From Clostridium mobile (GTDB lineage: Bacteria; Bacillota; Clostridia; Clostridiales; Clostridiaceae), in contig NZ_JAHLQF010000003.1 of assembly GCF_018918285.1 (NCBI RefSeq), positions 1-64,000 of the forward strand: a stretch of 64,000 nucleotides of DNA, read 5' to 3'. Within the stretch, counting starts at the first letter, position 1. The number at the start of each line of letters is the position of its first letter. Position numbers and translations under genes: made by a program. Positions 7,856 through 18,420 of this stretch are shown piece after piece. The notes beneath the pieces were generated by a model. That model had not been told where the DNA came from, did no database searches, and saw only the letters and a list, made by a program, of their open reading frames with translations.

Positions 7856-10288
7856 ATGATATACGGAAGATTTACAGAGAGAGCGCAAAAAGTATTAATG
7901 TATGCCCAACAAGAAGCACAGGAGTTGAAGCATGGCTATGTGGGAACTGAGCATATATTACTTGGTATATTAAAAGAAGAAGGATTAGCAAAAAACTTGC
8001 TTAATGATGTAGGAATTACATTAGAAGATGTTAAAAATTTAATTGAGGAATATGAAGGCAAGGGAGATCTTAACATATACAAAAATGAGATTCCATTAAC
8101 TCCAAGAACAAAGAGACTTTTAGAGCTAAGTTTATTAGAAGCTAGAAATTTAAGCCATAATTTTATTAGCCCAGAGCATATTTTACTTGCGTTGATAAAG
8201 GAATCAGAAGGCGTGGCTTACACAATATTAAACAATTTAGGAATAGATTTTACAAAGCTAAGAAAGAATTTGCTAGAAAATCTAGCGGGAGAACAAAAAA
8301 TAGGTGAATCTATAAATAGTAAAATAAATAATAGTGACACTCCAACTTTGAATCAATTTGGAAGAGATTTAACCGAAATGGCAAGAGAAGGTAAATTGGA
8401 TCCAGTTATAGGAAGGGAAAAAGAGACTCAAAGAGTTCTAGAAATTCTCTGTAGAAGAACTAAAAATAATCCTTGCTTAATTGGGGATCCTGGAGTAGGT
8501 AAAACTGCTATTGCTGAAGGGTTAGCTCAAAAAATTGTTGAGACAAATATACCAGAGATATTAAGAGATAAAAGAGTAGTTACTTTAGATTTATCATCAA
8601 TGATCGCAGGGGCGAAATATAGAGGTGAATTTGAAGAAAGATTAAAAAAGGTAATGGAAGAAATAAGGAAGGTTGGAAATGTAATATTATTTATAGATGA
8701 AATTCATACAATAATAGGAGCAGGCGCTGCAGAAGGAGCCATTGATGCATCTAACATATTAAAGCCAGCTTTGGCAAGAGGAGAAATACAATGTATTGGT
8801 GCAACAACGATAGATGAGTATAGAAAATATATTGAAAAAGATGCAGCACTAGAAAGAAGATTTCAACCTATAACAGTAGGAGAACCAACAAAAGAGGAAA
8901 CAATACTAATTCTTAAAGGGGTTAGAGATAAATATGAAGCACATCATAGAGTTAAAATAACTGATGATGCAATCGAAGCAGCTGTAAATTTGTCAGATAG
9001 ATATATAACTGACAGATATTTGCCAGATAAGGCGATAGATTTAATAGATGAAGGTGCATCAAGAGTGAGAATAGAAAATATGATTGCTCCACCTGATATG
9101 AAGCAATTAGAAGAACAATTGGAAAAAGTAACCAAAGAAAAAGAGGATGCTATAAGAGTTCAAAACTTTGAAAAGGCAGCGAAGCTGAGAGATAATGAAA
9201 AAGAGTTAAAAGGTAAATTAGAAGATTTAAAATCTGACTGGAAAACACAAAAGCAAGTTAGCACATACACTGTATCCGAGGAGCAAATAGCCTCAGTAGT
9301 TTCTAAATGGACCAATATTCCTGTGGAAAAGCTTACTGAAAAAGAATCTGCAAAGCTTCTAAAGCTTGAAGAAATTTTGCATAATAGAGTAATTGGTCAG
9401 GAGGAAGCAGTAAAGTCAGTAGCGAGAGCAGTTAGAAGAGCAAGAGTTGGTCTAAAAGACCCAAATAGACCTATAGGATCATTTATTTTCTTAGGACCTA
9501 CTGGTGTTGGAAAAACTGAGTTATCTAAAGCATTGGCAGAGGCTATGTTTGGAGATGAATCTAGCATGGTAAGGATAGATATGTCGGAGTACATGGAAAA
9601 ACATACTGTATCTAGACTTATAGGATCTCCTCCAGGATATGTAGGATATGATGAGGGTGGTCAATTAACTGAAAAAGTAAGAAGAAATCCATATTCTGTT
9701 GTATTATTTGATGAAATAGAGAAGGCTCATCCGGATGTATTTAATGTACTATTACAAATATTAGAGGATGGTATACTAACAGATGGAAAAGGTAAAACCG
9801 TTAACTTCAAAAATACCATAATAATAATGACATCCAATGTAGGTGCCTCTACAATTAAAAAACAGAGGACATTAGGTTTTTCAACTAGTACCAACGAAAG
9901 CGAAAGTCAGTATGAGAGCATGAAAAATAATATTATGGAAGAACTAAAACGTTCCTTTAGACCTGAATTCTTAAATAGAATAGATGATATAATAGTATTT
10001 CATCAGTTAGAGGAGAAGCACTTACAAGAAATTGTTAGATTGATGTTGAAATCAGTAAAAGAAAGACTTAAAGAACAAGATATAGATATAAGTTTTGATG
10101 ACAAAGCAGAAAAGCTATTAGCTAAAGAAGGATTCGATCCTGTATTTGGCGCTAGACCTTTAAGAAGAGCCATCACAAAAACTGTAGAAGATAAATTATC
10201 AGAGGAAATATTAAGAGGAAATATTAATAGAGGAGAGCAAGTATTAGTAACCGTTGAAGATGATAAATTAATATTTAATAAAAATTAG
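7856..10288 (+). CDS. clpC: AAA+ unfoldase ClpC
   Basis: An 810-residue Hsp100 ATPase that unfolds substrates into the ClpP protease. Domains: double Clp N-domain (about 1-145), AAA1 with GDPGVGKT (210-217), a UVR-containing middle domain (about 410-455, [10 protein letters not shown]), AAA2 with GPTGVGKT (547-554), and a C-terminal D2-small domain. The N domain binds phospho-arginine placed by McsB. It is the last gene of the ctsR operon; a strong terminator follows at once. Confidence 0.97.
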   Translation: MIYGRFTERAQKVLMYAQQEAQELKHGYVGTEHILLGILKEEGLAKNLLNDVGITLEDVKNLIEEYEGKGDLNIYKNEIPLTPRTKRLLELSLLEARNLSHNFISPEHILLALIKESEGVAYTILNNLGIDFTKLRKNLLENLAGEQKIGESINSKINNSDTPTLNQFGRDLTEMAREGKLDPVIGREKETQRVLEILCRRTKNNPCLIGDPGVGKTAIAEGLAQKIVETNIPEILRDKRVVTLDLSSMIAGAKYRGEFEERLKKVMEEIRKVGNVILFIDEIHTIIGAGAAEGAIDASNILKPALARGEIQCIGATTIDEYRKYIEKDAALERRFQPITVGEPTKEETILILKGVRDKYEAHHRVKITDDAIEAAVNLSDRYITDRYLPDKAIDLIDEGASRVRIENMIAPPDMKQLEEQLEKVTKEKEDAIRVQNFEKAAKLRDNEKELKGKLEDLKSDWKTQKQVSTYTVSEEQIASVVSKWTNIPVEKLTEKESAKLLKLEEILHNRVIGQEEAVKSVARAVRRARVGLKDPNRPIGSFIFLGPTGVGKTELSKALAEAMFGDESSMVRIDMSEYMEKHTVSRLIGSPPGYVGYDEGGQLTEKVRRNPYSVVLFDEIEKAHPDVFNVLLQILEDGILTDGKGKTVNFKNTIIIMTSNVGASTIKKQRTLGFSTSTNESESQYESMKNNIMEELKRSFRPEFLNRIDDIIVFHQLEEKHLQEIVRLMLKSVKERLKEQDIDISFDDKAEKLLAKEGFDPVFGARPLRRAITKTVEDKLSEEILRGNINRGEQVLVTVEDDKLIFNKN

Positions 10289-10291
10289 ATG

Positions 10292-10326
10292 AAAAAGGGC
10301 AGATATAAGAGATATCTGCCCTTTTT
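10292..10326 (+). terminator. Terminator of the ctsR-clpC operon
   Basis: A 15-bp stem AAAAAGGGCAGATAT with its complement, 5-base loop, ending in a T run, 4 bases after the clpC stop. Confidence 0.9.
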
Positions 10327-10465
10327 ATAAATTTTTTCGTATTTTATTAAATTTAATAATAAGTATAAATATTAGTATAATTAAAGAGGATTTTATTATA
10401 TTGTGTAGAAATTTTAATTACTAAAGTACAATAGTCAATAATTAATTAATACGGAGGGATAGATT

Positions 10466-11197
10466 TTGAATATTGAAATAAAGAAAAGTTATGATGAATT
10501 AAGTAGATTTGCAGCATTGGAAATAAAAAAATTAATAGATGAAAAACCAAATTGTGTACTAGGATTAGCTACTGGTAGTACACCAATTGGATTATACAAA
10601 GAGCTGGTAAAACTGCATAAGGAAGGAGAAATAGATTTTTCAAAAATTACTACTTTTAATTTAGATGAATATAGAGGACTTGATGGAGATCATAATCAAA
10701 GTTATAGATATTTTATGGATGATAATTTGTTTAATCATATAAACATAGATAAAAATAATACTTTTGTACCTAATGGAGTAGCACAAGATGTTGACGATGA
10801 ATGCAAAAAATATGAAGAACTTATGGAGGAAAAAGGCGGAGTAGATATTCAAGTATTAGGCATAGGTGTTAATGGTCATATAGGATTTAATGAGCCTAAT
10901 AAACATTTATACATGGATACACATATTGAAGATTTAACTGATGAGACTATATCTTCTAATTTAAGGTTTTTTTCTAGTAGGGAGGAAATGCCTACTCAAG
11001 CAATAACTATGGGAATAGGAAGTATTATGAAAGCAAAGAGAATAATACTTTTAATTTCAGGAAAGAATAAGGCTGATATAGTTGCAAAATTATTTAGTGG
11101 CAAAATAACTACTGAATTACCTGCATCAATACTCCAAATACATAATAATTGTACAGTAGTATTAGACGAGGAAGCTGCATCTTTATTGAACAAATAA
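10466..11197 (+). CDS. nagB: Glucosamine-6-phosphate deaminase
   Basis: A 243-residue enzyme converting glucosamine 6-phosphate to fructose 6-phosphate and ammonia in amino-sugar use. Seen: the sugar-phosphate site LGLATGSTPIGLYKEL, the catalytic base in FNLDEYRGL, and LGIGVNGHIGFNEP, which holds the ring-opening histidine. It starts with TTG at 10466, with GGAGGGA (10453-10459) 6 bases upstream. No nagA is adjacent; the gene stands alone between terminators. A -10-like TACAAT at 10427-10432 may be its promoter, but the -35 is poor. Confidence 0.94.
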   Translation: MNIEIKKSYDELSRFAALEIKKLIDEKPNCVLGLATGSTPIGLYKELVKLHKEGEIDFSKITTFNLDEYRGLDGDHNQSYRYFMDDNLFNHINIDKNNTFVPNGVAQDVDDECKKYEELMEEKGGVDIQVLGIGVNGHIGFNEPNKHLYMDTHIEDLTDETISSNLRFFSSREEMPTQAITMGIGSIMKAKRIILLISGKNKADIVAKLFSGKITTELPASILQIHNNCTVVLDEEAASLLNK

Positions 11198-11205
11198 GTA
11201 TATAG

Positions 11206-11242
11206 GGAGGAAGGTTTAATTTTTTTAAACTTCCTCCTTTAT
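11206..11242 (+). terminator. Terminator after nagB
   Basis: Stem GGAGGAAGGTTTAA/TTAAACTTCCTCC with one bulged G, followed by a short T tract. It separates nagB from the radA promoter. Confidence 0.8.
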
Positions 11243-11244
11243 TA

Positions 11245-11275
11245 TTGACAAAACTTTGCAATTATATTGTATAAT
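11245..11275 (+). promoter_or_regulatory. Promoter of radA-disA
   Basis: TTGACA and TATAAT, both full consensus, with a 19-base spacer that is slightly long. The start of radA is 33 bases downstream. Confidence 0.65.
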
Positions 11276-11308
11276 AATAAATTGCAGGGTAAATGAGGAG
11301 TTGATTAA

Positions 11309-12670
11309 ATGGGGAAGATTAAAAATTACTATGTTTGTCAAGAATGTGGATATGAGGCTTTAAAATGGTCAGGTAAATGCCCAGACTGTGACACATGGAA
11401 TAGTATGGTAGAAGAAGTCAGGGAGGCAAAAACAAGTAAAAGTTCATCATCCATTTTAAAAATAAGTAATGAACCACAAAGCATTTTAGAAATTAAGTCA
11501 CTTAATTATGAAAGATTGGATACTGATATTAAAGAACTCAATAGGGTTATGGGTGGAGGTATTGTAAAAGGATCTTTAATACTTATTTCTGGTGATCCAG
11601 GCATAGGTAAATCTACATTACTATTACAAGTAGCTAATAATATATCGAAAAAGTATGGAAAAGTTTTATACATATCAGGAGAAGAGTCAGAAGAACAAAT
11701 AAAAATAAGAGGTGAGCGGTTACAAGCTCTATCAAAAGATCTTTATTTACTTTCTGAAACTAATATTGAAAATATAGAACATCATGTAAATAAATTCAAT
11801 CCAATATTTGTAATAGTTGACTCTGTTCAGACATTATATCATCCGTCTATTTCATCAGCGCCAGGAAGCGTATCTCAAGTTAGGGAAGGCTCAAACAGTA
11901 TAATGCGTATAGGAAAGAGTAAAGGCATACCATTTTTTATTGTAGCTCATGTTACAAAACAAGGAGCTTTAGCAGGACCAAAGGTATTGGAACATATGGT
12001 TGATACTGTTTTACATTTTGAGGGTGAAAGAACAGAAGAATTTAGGATATTAAGAACAATAAAAAATCGTTTTGGAACTACTAGTGAAATAGGCGTTTTT
12101 GAGATGAGAGAAAAAGGTTTAGAAGAAGTAGCAAATCCATCTGCAGTTTTCTTAGAAGATACCGACTTTAATAAGGAGGGTTCTATAGTAATTGGTGTTA
12201 TGGAGGGGAGTAGACCAATTTTAGTGGAAGTTCAAGCACTTGTTACGGAAACTAAGGCTGCCATGCCAAGAAGAACTTCTGTAGGAATTGATAACCCAAG
12301 GTTAAATCTAATTTTGGCTGTATTAGAGAAGAAGCTAAGATTGCCATTTTATAAATATGATGTATACATTAATGTGGTCGGAGGGTTAAATATAGAAGGA
12401 ACTTTTGGGGATTTAGGAATTGCTCTAGCTCTTATATCTAGCATAAAAAGCTGTGAAACAAAATTAGAGAAGCTTCTTGTGGTAGGAGAAATAGGTTTAA
12501 CAGGTGAGGTAAGACCTGTTAGTTTCAGCGAAAAAATAGTCAATGAAGGTAAAAAGATGGGTTTTAAAAACTTTATAGTTCCCCAAAGAAATAAAGATAA
12601 GATATTATCAGATGGTATAAGTGTTATGGGAGTATCGACATTAAAAGAAGTTATAAATAAAGTATTTTAA
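11309..12670 (+). CDS. radA: DNA repair protein RadA
   Basis: A 453-residue RecA-like ATPase that helps branch migration in recombinational repair. Seen: N-terminal zinc finger with Cys10, 13, 24 and 27; Walker A GDPGIGKS (95-102); the RadA signature KNRFG (about 252-256); and a C-terminal Lon-like domain. disA follows after 16 bases, a conserved pairing that links repair to c-di-AMP. Confidence 0.96.
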   Translation: MGKIKNYYVCQECGYEALKWSGKCPDCDTWNSMVEEVREAKTSKSSSSILKISNEPQSILEIKSLNYERLDTDIKELNRVMGGGIVKGSLILISGDPGIGKSTLLLQVANNISKKYGKVLYISGEESEEQIKIRGERLQALSKDLYLLSETNIENIEHHVNKFNPIFVIVDSVQTLYHPSISSAPGSVSQVREGSNSIMRIGKSKGIPFFIVAHVTKQGALAGPKVLEHMVDTVLHFEGERTEEFRILRTIKNRFGTTSEIGVFEMREKGLEEVANPSAVFLEDTDFNKEGSIVIGVMEGSRPILVEVQALVTETKAAMPRRTSVGIDNPRLNLILAVLEKKLRLPFYKYDVYINVVGGLNIEGTFGDLGIALALISSIKSCETKLEKLLVVGEIGLTGEVRPVSFSEKIVNEGKKMGFKNFIVPQRNKDKILSDGISVMGVSTLKEVINKVF

Positions 12671-12686
12671 GTATAGGTGAGGAAAA

Positions 12687-13757
12687 GTGAGATTAGAAAA
12701 AGATAAAGAACTTATGAATATTCTAAAAATAATGGCTCCAGGGACGACATTAAGAGAAGGCTTAGAAAATATACTAAGAGCTAAAACAGGTGGACTTATA
12801 GTATTAAGCGATAATGAGCAAGTTTTAAGCGTAGTAGATGGTGGTTTTATAATTGACTCAGAATATAGCCCTTCATATGTATATGAATTAGCTAAAATGG
12901 ATGGGGCAATAGTAATAAGTAGTGATTTAAAAAGAATAATGTGTGCAAATGCTCAACTAATGCCTGATCATACTATACCAACCTTTGAGACGGGAACAAG
13001 ACATAGAACAGCAGATAGGATGGCAAAACAAACAGGGACAATAGTAATAGCTATATCTCAGAGAAGAAATATTATATCTGTTTACAAAGGAAATATTAAA
13101 TACATACTAAGAGATAGTAGTATTATATTGGGAAAAGCCAATCAAGCCCTGCAAACTTTAGAAAAATATGTAGCGGTGTTAGATAGGGTGGTAAGCACTT
13201 TAAATGTACTAGAGTTTCAAGACATTGTTAGCTTATTTGATGTAATGACCGCCATACAAAGAACAGAGATGGTTATGAGAATTGTTGGAGAAATCGAAAG
13301 ATATATTTGTGAACTTGGTAATGAAGGAAGATTGATTTCTATGCAATTAAATGAATTGGTAAAATCTGTAGAGCAAGATGAAATTTTGTTGATTAGAGAT
13401 TATTGTGAGACCTATTTTGATTATGGTGAAGTGTATAAGCAAATTCAGGGATTATCTTCAGAAGACTTATTGAATTTGGATATTATTTCAAAAAATTTAG
13501 GGTATACTGGGGTACCTTTAGTAGATACTTTAATATCTCCAAGAGGATATAGAATGTTGAACAAAATACCAAGAATACCTAGCAATGTAATAGACAATTT
13601 AGTAAGACATTTTAAAGAGCTTAAAGCAGTTATGGAAGCAAGTTTCGAGCAGTTGGACAATGTAGAAGGTATTGGAGAAGCAAGAGCAAAGGCTATCAAA
13701 AATGGATTGAGGAGATTGCGCGAACAAGTAATGATAGATAGACCTAAGGATATATAG
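12687..13757 (+). CDS. disA: DNA integrity scanning diadenylate cyclase DisA
   Basis: A 356-residue protein that joins two ATP into c-di-AMP and scans DNA for branched structures. The N-terminal DAC domain has the DGA (72-74) and RHR (105-107) motifs needed for catalysis. A helical linker follows, then C-terminal helix-hairpin-helix DNA-binding repeats ([16 protein letters not shown]). The start is GTG at 12687 with a weak GTGAGGA site. A two-part hairpin overlaps its stop codon. Confidence 0.96.
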   Translation: MRLEKDKELMNILKIMAPGTTLREGLENILRAKTGGLIVLSDNEQVLSVVDGGFIIDSEYSPSYVYELAKMDGAIVISSDLKRIMCANAQLMPDHTIPTFETGTRHRTADRMAKQTGTIVIAISQRRNIISVYKGNIKYILRDSSIILGKANQALQTLEKYVAVLDRVVSTLNVLEFQDIVSLFDVMTAIQRTEMVMRIVGEIERYICELGNEGRLISMQLNELVKSVEQDEILLIRDYCETYFDYGEVYKQIQGLSSEDLLNLDIISKNLGYTGVPLVDTLISPRGYRMLNKIPRIPSNVIDNLVRHFKELKAVMEASFEQLDNVEGIGEARAKAIKNGLRRLREQVMIDRPKDI

Positions 13758-13794
13758 AGCAAGTAAATGTTCATTACATTTACCGGCTCTATAT
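13753..13794. terminator. Two-part hairpin between convergent disA and the minus-strand gene
   Basis: Outer stem TATAGAGC/GCTCTATA and inner stem GTAAATGT/ACATTTAC around TCATT, separated by a small AA/CG internal loop. It includes the disA stop codon and has no long T run on either strand. It probably limits convergent read-through. Confidence 0.55.
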
Positions 13795-13804
13795 AAAGTA
13801 AGTC

Positions 13805-14209
13805 CTATCTTAATGAATATTTTCCTAAGGTATGTATTCTATCATATTCTTTTATTAGTACATCATATAAGTTGATATCTAATGTATTGCATAGGGAAGT
13901 TAAATAGAAAAGGTGATTACCTACTTCTCTTTCTATAACTTCTCTACAATTTTCGCATAAGAACCCTCTTGTATGTGTGTCTAATATATTTGGTAATTCA
14001 TTTATGTCGATATCTTCATTATCTTCTATAGATAATTGATTTTTTGCTTCTATATGAATACACCCGCAGTTTGTAACTGATTTGGCGACTGCTCTATTTA
14101 TTCTGGCATCTGATTCTTGAAGTTTTGTCATAATATCTAGAATGCTTTTATGTCTTAACAGGGATTCGTCAACGGAATTTTGAAAATTATCAAATATTAT
14201 ATCTTTCAT
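13805..14209 (-). CDS. Conserved clostridial protein, MazG-like C-terminus
   Basis: A 134-residue soluble protein. The N-terminal half is helical (SLLRHKSILDIMTKLQESDARINRAVAK in outline) and leads to a NCGC motif; later comes CENC. The C-terminal part, with EREVGNHLFYLTSLCNTLDINL, resembles the metal-binding helices of MazG-type nucleotide pyrophosphohydrolases, but the usual Asp of ExxD is Asn. The two cysteine pairs could bind metal. Similar clostridial proteins are, as far as I recall, annotated only as a DUF. It is the only gene on the minus strand here besides rbr. Function is unknown; the MazG link is inference. Confidence 0.72.
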   Translation of the reverse strand: MKDIIFDNFQNSVDESLLRHKSILDIMTKLQESDARINRAVAKSVTNCGCIHIEAKNQLSIEDNEDIDINELPNILDTHTRGFLCENCREVIEREVGNHLFYLTSLCNTLDINLYDVLIKEYDRIHTLGKYSLR

Positions 14210-14285
14210 AGAGTTCAGCTCCTTATAGTAAAATGTTGGCTATCGAGATAATTATAGTTTTTTTCTTATAAGTTTGTCAATTTGT

Positions 14286-14356
14286 AATGAAACTCACTCA
14301 GCATAGCTAAGGAGTACTGATTCAAAACGAAATCAAGGATTTCTACGAATCATGAA
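14286..14356 (+). repeat. Two-hairpin structured repeat, copy 2
   Basis: This matches 196-266 in layout. It shares AATGAAACT, GTACTG, CAAAACGAAATCA and GATTTCT. The outer stem here is TGATTC/GAATCA where copy 1 has TGTTC/GAACA, so paired bases changed together. It lies in the 376-base gap between the minus-strand gene and the PIN/TRAM gene. The rest of that gap holds a small hairpin (ATATGTG/CACATAT near 14358-14386), a tandem repeat and a promoter. Confidence 0.7.
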
Positions 14357-14446
14357 GATATGTGTCTTTATACTCACATATATATAATAATTCAAAAATC
14401 AGTTTTAGAATAGGGGGATAAAAATTTATAATAATAAAAAATAATC

Positions 14447-14484
14447 AAATAATGAACAAATAATTAAATAATGAACAAATAATT
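14447..14484 (+). repeat. Two perfect 19-bp tandem repeats
   Basis: AAATAATGAACAAATAATT occurs twice head to tail (14447-14465, 14466-14484), with a partial third unit after it. It lies just upstream of the PIN/TRAM gene promoter and could be slippage-prone filler or binding sites. Confidence 0.75.
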
Positions 14485-14501
14485 AAATATTTTAACTGTT
14501 G

Positions 14502-14530
14502 TTGAAAATTAGTATTAATTAATATATATT
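14502..14530 (+). promoter_or_regulatory. Promoter of the PIN/TRAM gene and ispD
   Basis: TTGAAA, 17-base spacer, TATATT: a good sigma-A promoter about 55 bases before the start at 14586. Confidence 0.65.
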
Positions 14531-14585
14531 AAAAATATATTTAAACATTAAAAAAGCAAATAATTAACATAGGAGGTGAATTGAG

Positions 14586-15686
14586 ATGTTAAAAAAGGTA
14601 TTGAGAGGTTTGTTTACAACTATAGGTGTTACTCTTGGATTTATAATAAGTTCAGAAATGTTAAATACAGAATTATTTTCAAAACTGGATTATTTTCAGA
14701 ATAGTCCTCTTAAAAGTGTTTTATTCATTTCTTTATCAAGTATTTTATTTGGACTCATATTATTTTTAATATCTCCTTGGATTACTATTTTTATCATGAA
14801 AGTTATGGACTATGCAGAAAAAAGCATACAAAAGATACCAACACACGAAATATTATTGGCTGCTTTTGGTGCTATAATTGGGTTGGGAATATCAGCTATA
14901 TTTGTAACCCTTTTATCTAAAATACCTATTATAGGTGTAGTGTTAGCAGTTGGAGTGGCTTTACTTATGGCTGCGCTTGGAGCTAATATTGCACTTAAGA
15001 AAAGAGAAGATATACTTGCATTGTTCACAAACTTAAAAAAATCTGGAACTCCAAGTAAAGATAAAAAGAGTAAATTATATAAAGGAGATCCTAAGGTATT
15101 AGACACATCTGTTATAATAGATGGTAGAATATTTGATATATGTCAAACAGGATTTGTAGAAGGAACCCTTGTAATTCCTAACTTTGTTCTTGAAGAATTA
15201 AGGCATATAGCTGACTCCTCTGATGGTTTAAAAAGAAACAGAGGTAGAAGAGGATTAGATATATTAAACAAAATACAAAAAGAATTAAATATAGAAGTTC
15301 AAATATATGAAAAAGATTTTCCAGATATTGCTGAAGTGGATAGCAAATTGTTAAAGCTAGCACAAGTGCTAAATGGAAAAGTTATAACTAATGACTACAA
15401 TTTAAATAAAGTTGCTGAATTTCAGGGAGTACCAGTATTGAATATAAATGAGCTAGCTAATGCAGTAAAACCTGTAGTTCTTCCAGGAGAAGAGATGAGA
15501 ATACAAATCGTTAAAGATGGAAAGGAATCAGGGCAAGGTGTAGCCTATTTAGATGATGGAACTATGATTGTAGTAGAAGGCGGCAGAAAATCTATGGGAG
15601 AAACCATAGATGTAGTTGTTACTTCTGTATTACAAACAGCAGCAGGTAGAATGATATTTGCTAGACAGAAGGATGGTATTGACTAA
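14586..15686 (+). CDS. Membrane-anchored PIN/TRAM domain protein (YacL type)
   Basis: A 366-residue protein related to B. subtilis YacL. The first ~130 residues form about four membrane helices. A PIN-fold nuclease-like domain follows (about 155-280), opening with [15 protein letters not shown] and containing conserved acidic residues (VLEEL, TNDYNL). A TRAM RNA-binding domain (about 295-355) ends the protein. The layout suggests an RNase held at the membrane, though the substrate is not established. AGGAGGTG lies just before the ATG. ispD follows after 16 bases, the conserved neighbour. Confidence 0.92.
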   Translation: MLKKVLRGLFTTIGVTLGFIISSEMLNTELFSKLDYFQNSPLKSVLFISLSSILFGLILFLISPWITIFIMKVMDYAEKSIQKIPTHEILLAAFGAIIGLGISAIFVTLLSKIPIIGVVLAVGVALLMAALGANIALKKREDILALFTNLKKSGTPSKDKKSKLYKGDPKVLDTSVIIDGRIFDICQTGFVEGTLVIPNFVLEELRHIADSSDGLKRNRGRRGLDILNKIQKELNIEVQIYEKDFPDIAEVDSKLLKLAQVLNGKVITNDYNLNKVAEFQGVPVLNINELANAVKPVVLPGEEMRIQIVKDGKESGQGVAYLDDGTMIVVEGGRKSMGETIDVVVTSVLQTAAGRMIFARQKDGID

Positions 15687-15702
15687 TCCAGAGGAGAAAA
15701 AA

Positions 15703-16395
15703 ATGTTAGGAAATTGTGCTTTGATTTTAGCAGCTGGTAAAGGGAAAAGAATGGGAGTGGGTTTTAATAAACAATTTTTAGATATAAACAATAAACCCAT
15801 TCTATATTATACATTAAAAGCTTTTGACCAACATGAAGAGATTAATAGTATTATTTTAGTAGCTGCGGAGGAAGAAATTGATTACTGTAAAAATGAGATA
15901 ATAAATAAATATGGAATAAAAAAAGTAAAAAAGGTAGTTTGTGGTGGAGAAGAAAGACAGCATTCTGTACTTAATGGATTAAAAGAAGTAGATGATGCTA
16001 ATATAGTTCTCATTCATGATGGAGCAAGGCCTTTTATATCTAAAAAAATAATATCAGACGGAATTAAGTATGCTAACATGCATGGAGCTGCCGCTTGCGG
16101 TGTTACTCCAAAAGATACTATTAAAATAATAGATGATAAAGGATTTTCTTGCGAGAATTTAGACAGAGATACTTTAATAAGTATTCAAACTCCACAATGT
16201 TTTCAATATGACTTAATACTGAAATGCCACAATGACATTTTAGATAAGAATATTAAAATTACAGATGATACTTCCGTTGTAGAATATTTTGGTTATAGGG
16301 TATATATTTATAAAGGTGAGTACTCTAATATTAAAATAACTACTCCCGAGGATCTAATTATTGGGAAAAATTTATCGCAAATGCTTAATTGTTAA
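15703..16395 (+). CDS. ispD: 2-C-methyl-D-erythritol 4-phosphate cytidylyltransferase
   Basis: A 230-residue enzyme of the MEP isoprenoid pathway that transfers CMP from CTP to methylerythritol phosphate. Seen: the nucleotide-binding LILAAGKGKRMG, VLIHDGARPF, and the C-terminal TDDTSVVEYFG segment. The start is ATG at 15703, with GAGGAG at 15691-15696, 6 bases upstream; a longer frame that overlaps the preceding gene has no ribosome site. The T-box unit for proS begins right after it. Confidence 0.95.
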   Translation: MLGNCALILAAGKGKRMGVGFNKQFLDINNKPILYYTLKAFDQHEEINSIILVAAEEEIDYCKNEIINKYGIKKVKKVVCGGEERQHSVLNGLKEVDDANIVLIHDGARPFISKKIISDGIKYANMHGAAACGVTPKDTIKIIDDKGFSCENLDRDTLISIQTPQCFQYDLILKCHNDILDKNIKITDDTSVVEYFGYRVYIYKGEYSNIKITTPEDLIIGKNLSQMLNC

Positions 16396-16403
16396 AGTAA
16401 CAC

Positions 16404-16431
16404 TTGACAGTTATAGTTTTTTAAATATAAT
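16404..16431 (+). promoter_or_regulatory. Promoter of the proS T-box unit
   Basis: TTGACA, 16-base spacer, TATAAT. Transcription would start near 16438, just before the T-box leader. Confidence 0.8.
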
Positions 16432-16444
16432 TATTGTTATAATT

Positions 16445-16637
16445 CAATATAAAGCCGTGAAGAAGAATAGTAGAAACAAAGTTACAGAGAGAAAGTCCCA
16501 GGCTGAAAGATTTTCAACTGTTTTGAACCCGCTTTGGAGCTGTAGGAAAAACCTACCGGAAATAACCGTTATAGAGACTAAGTGATAAAATTAGGTGGTA
16601 CCGCGACTCATCGCCCTATAATAGGGCGATTTTTTAT
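16445..16637 (+). promoter_or_regulatory. T-box riboswitch for tRNA-Pro
   Basis: A complete T-box leader. Stem I holds AGAGAG and a specifier CCC (16528-16530, in TTTTGAACCCGC), a proline codon. The antiterminator core AGGTGGTACCGCG is at 16593-16605; its TGGT would pair with the ACCA end of uncharged tRNA-Pro. The overlapping terminator is 16610-16637. Uncharged tRNA-Pro should switch on proS. Confidence 0.95.
16610..16637 (+). terminator. T-box-controlled terminator
   Basis: Stem ATCGCCCT/AGGGCGAT with ATAAT loop followed by a T run; it is the OFF state of the proS T-box. Confidence 0.9.
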
Positions 16638-16672
16638 TTTTTGAGATTAAACTTATTAAGGAGGAATATAAT

Positions 16673-18385
16673 ATGAAATTATCAAAAATGCTTGTAGGAA
16701 CTCTAAGAGAAACACCAGCAGAAGCGGAAATAATAAGTCATCAATTAATGCTTAGAGCAGGTATGATGAGAAAAATGGCTTCTGGTATTTATAATTTTAT
16801 GCCTTTTGGGTTAAGAGTTATAAAAAAAATTGAGGATATAGTTAGAGAAGAGATGGATAACGCAGGAGCACAAGAATTTTTAGCTTCAGCAGTATTGCCA
16901 TCAGAATTGTGGAAAGAATCCGGTAGATGGGAAGTATTTGGACCAGAAATGTTTAAGTTGAAGGATAGAAATGAAAGAGAGTTTTGTCTAGGACCAACTC
17001 ATGAGGAAGTGTTTACGGACATAGCTAGAAATGAAATCAAGTCCTATAAACAATTACCTTTAAATTTATATCAAATTCAAACAAAATATAGAGATGAAAG
17101 AAGACCAAGATTTGGAGTTATGAGATCAAGAGAATTTGTAATGAAAGATGCTTATAGCTTTGATAAAGACAATGAAGGATTAGATATAAGCTATAATAAA
17201 ATGTATGAAGCTTATCATAATATATTTAAAAGATGTGGCTTAAATTGTAAATGTGTTGAAGCTGACTCAGGAGCAATGGGCGGATCAGGTTCAGCGGAGT
17301 TTATGGTTCAATCAGAAGTTGGAGAAGATGAAATAGCATTTTGTACTCACTGTGAATACGCTGCTAATATAGAAAAAGCACCTTCTACAGCTGAAATAAG
17401 TGAGAAAGAAGAATTAGCTACTATAGAAAAGATTTCTACTCCAGATGCGAAAACAATAGAAGATCTAGTTAAGTTTTTTAAAACTAATTCCAAAAAATTT
17501 GCTAAGACATTAATTTATCTATCAGATGGAAAAGTAATAGCTGTTATGGTAAGAGGAGATAGGGAAGTAAACGAAGTAAAAGTTGTAAATGCCATAGGTG
17601 GGGCTGTAGATTTTGAAATGGCAGATGCTGAGACTGTTAAAGCAGCAACAAATGCAGAAATTGGTTTTGCAGGACCTGTAGGAATAAAAGCAGATTTACT
17701 GTTAGTTGATGAAGAAGTGGCAAACATGTATAATTTTATTATAGGAGCTAACGATACTGGTTACCATTATATTAATGCTAACTATAAAAGAGATTTTGAA
17801 GGAAAGGTTGGTGACTTTAGAAAGGCCGTTGAAGGAGATAAATGCCCTAAATGTGAAAACAGTATTACTGTAGCTAGAGGTATAGAAGTAGGTCATATTT
17901 TTAAGTTAGGAACTAAGTATTCAGAGTCTATGGGAGCTACATTCTTAGATGAAAAAGGAGAAGCTAAGCCATTAATAATGGGATGCTATGGAATAGGAAT
18001 CAATAGAACCATGGCTACAGTTATTGAACAAAACCACGATGAGAATGGAATAATATGGCCATTAGCTATAGCACCATATCAAGTTATAGTAGTTCCAGCG
18101 GTTATGAAAGATGAAGAGCAGGTTAAGATTGCAGAAGAAATACATGATAAACTTCATAAGATGGGATTAGAAGTACTACTTGATGATAGAGATGAAAGAG
18201 CAGGAGTGAAATTTAAAGACGCAGACTTAATAGGCATACCAATGAGGGTTACTGTTGGTAAGAAAATTAAAGAAGGAAATGTAGAGTTCAAATTAAGAAG
18301 TTCTTCTGAAAATGAAGTGGTAAGTGTAGAACAGGTTTACGAAAAGATAAAAGAGGAATTTGCTAAAAATAATATGAGACTTTAA
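16673..18385 (+). CDS. proS: Prolyl-tRNA synthetase
   Basis: A 570-residue class II synthetase of the bacterial type. It has motif 2 ([22 protein letters not shown] region, about 140-160), an inserted editing domain between motifs 2 and 3 (about 225-390) that clears Ala-tRNA-Pro, motif 3 [12 protein letters not shown], and a C-terminal anticodon-binding domain. AAGGAGG precedes the ATG. It is the gene under the T-box at 16445-16637. Confidence 0.97.
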   Translation: MKLSKMLVGTLRETPAEAEIISHQLMLRAGMMRKMASGIYNFMPFGLRVIKKIEDIVREEMDNAGAQEFLASAVLPSELWKESGRWEVFGPEMFKLKDRNEREFCLGPTHEEVFTDIARNEIKSYKQLPLNLYQIQTKYRDERRPRFGVMRSREFVMKDAYSFDKDNEGLDISYNKMYEAYHNIFKRCGLNCKCVEADSGAMGGSGSAEFMVQSEVGEDEIAFCTHCEYAANIEKAPSTAEISEKEELATIEKISTPDAKTIEDLVKFFKTNSKKFAKTLIYLSDGKVIAVMVRGDREVNEVKVVNAIGGAVDFEMADAETVKAATNAEIGFAGPVGIKADLLLVDEEVANMYNFIIGANDTGYHYINANYKRDFEGKVGDFRKAVEGDKCPKCENSITVARGIEVGHIFKLGTKYSESMGATFLDEKGEAKPLIMGCYGIGINRTMATVIEQNHDENGIIWPLAIAPYQVIVVPAVMKDEEQVKIAEEIHDKLHKMGLEVLLDDRDERAGVKFKDADLIGIPMRVTVGKKIKEGNVEFKLRSSSENEVVSVEQVYEKIKEEFAKNNMRL

Positions 18386-18420
18386 TAATTATTTAATAAT
18401 GAATTTGGGGGATGTATGTA

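Noticed and set aside
14400-14530. AT-rich tandem repeats as a replication origin or iterons
   Set aside because: Only two units, no DnaA boxes recognised, and no replication gene nearby.
16361-16585. A 74-codon open frame between ispD and proS
   Set aside because: It overlaps the end of ispD and the T-box leader, which explains the sequence fully.
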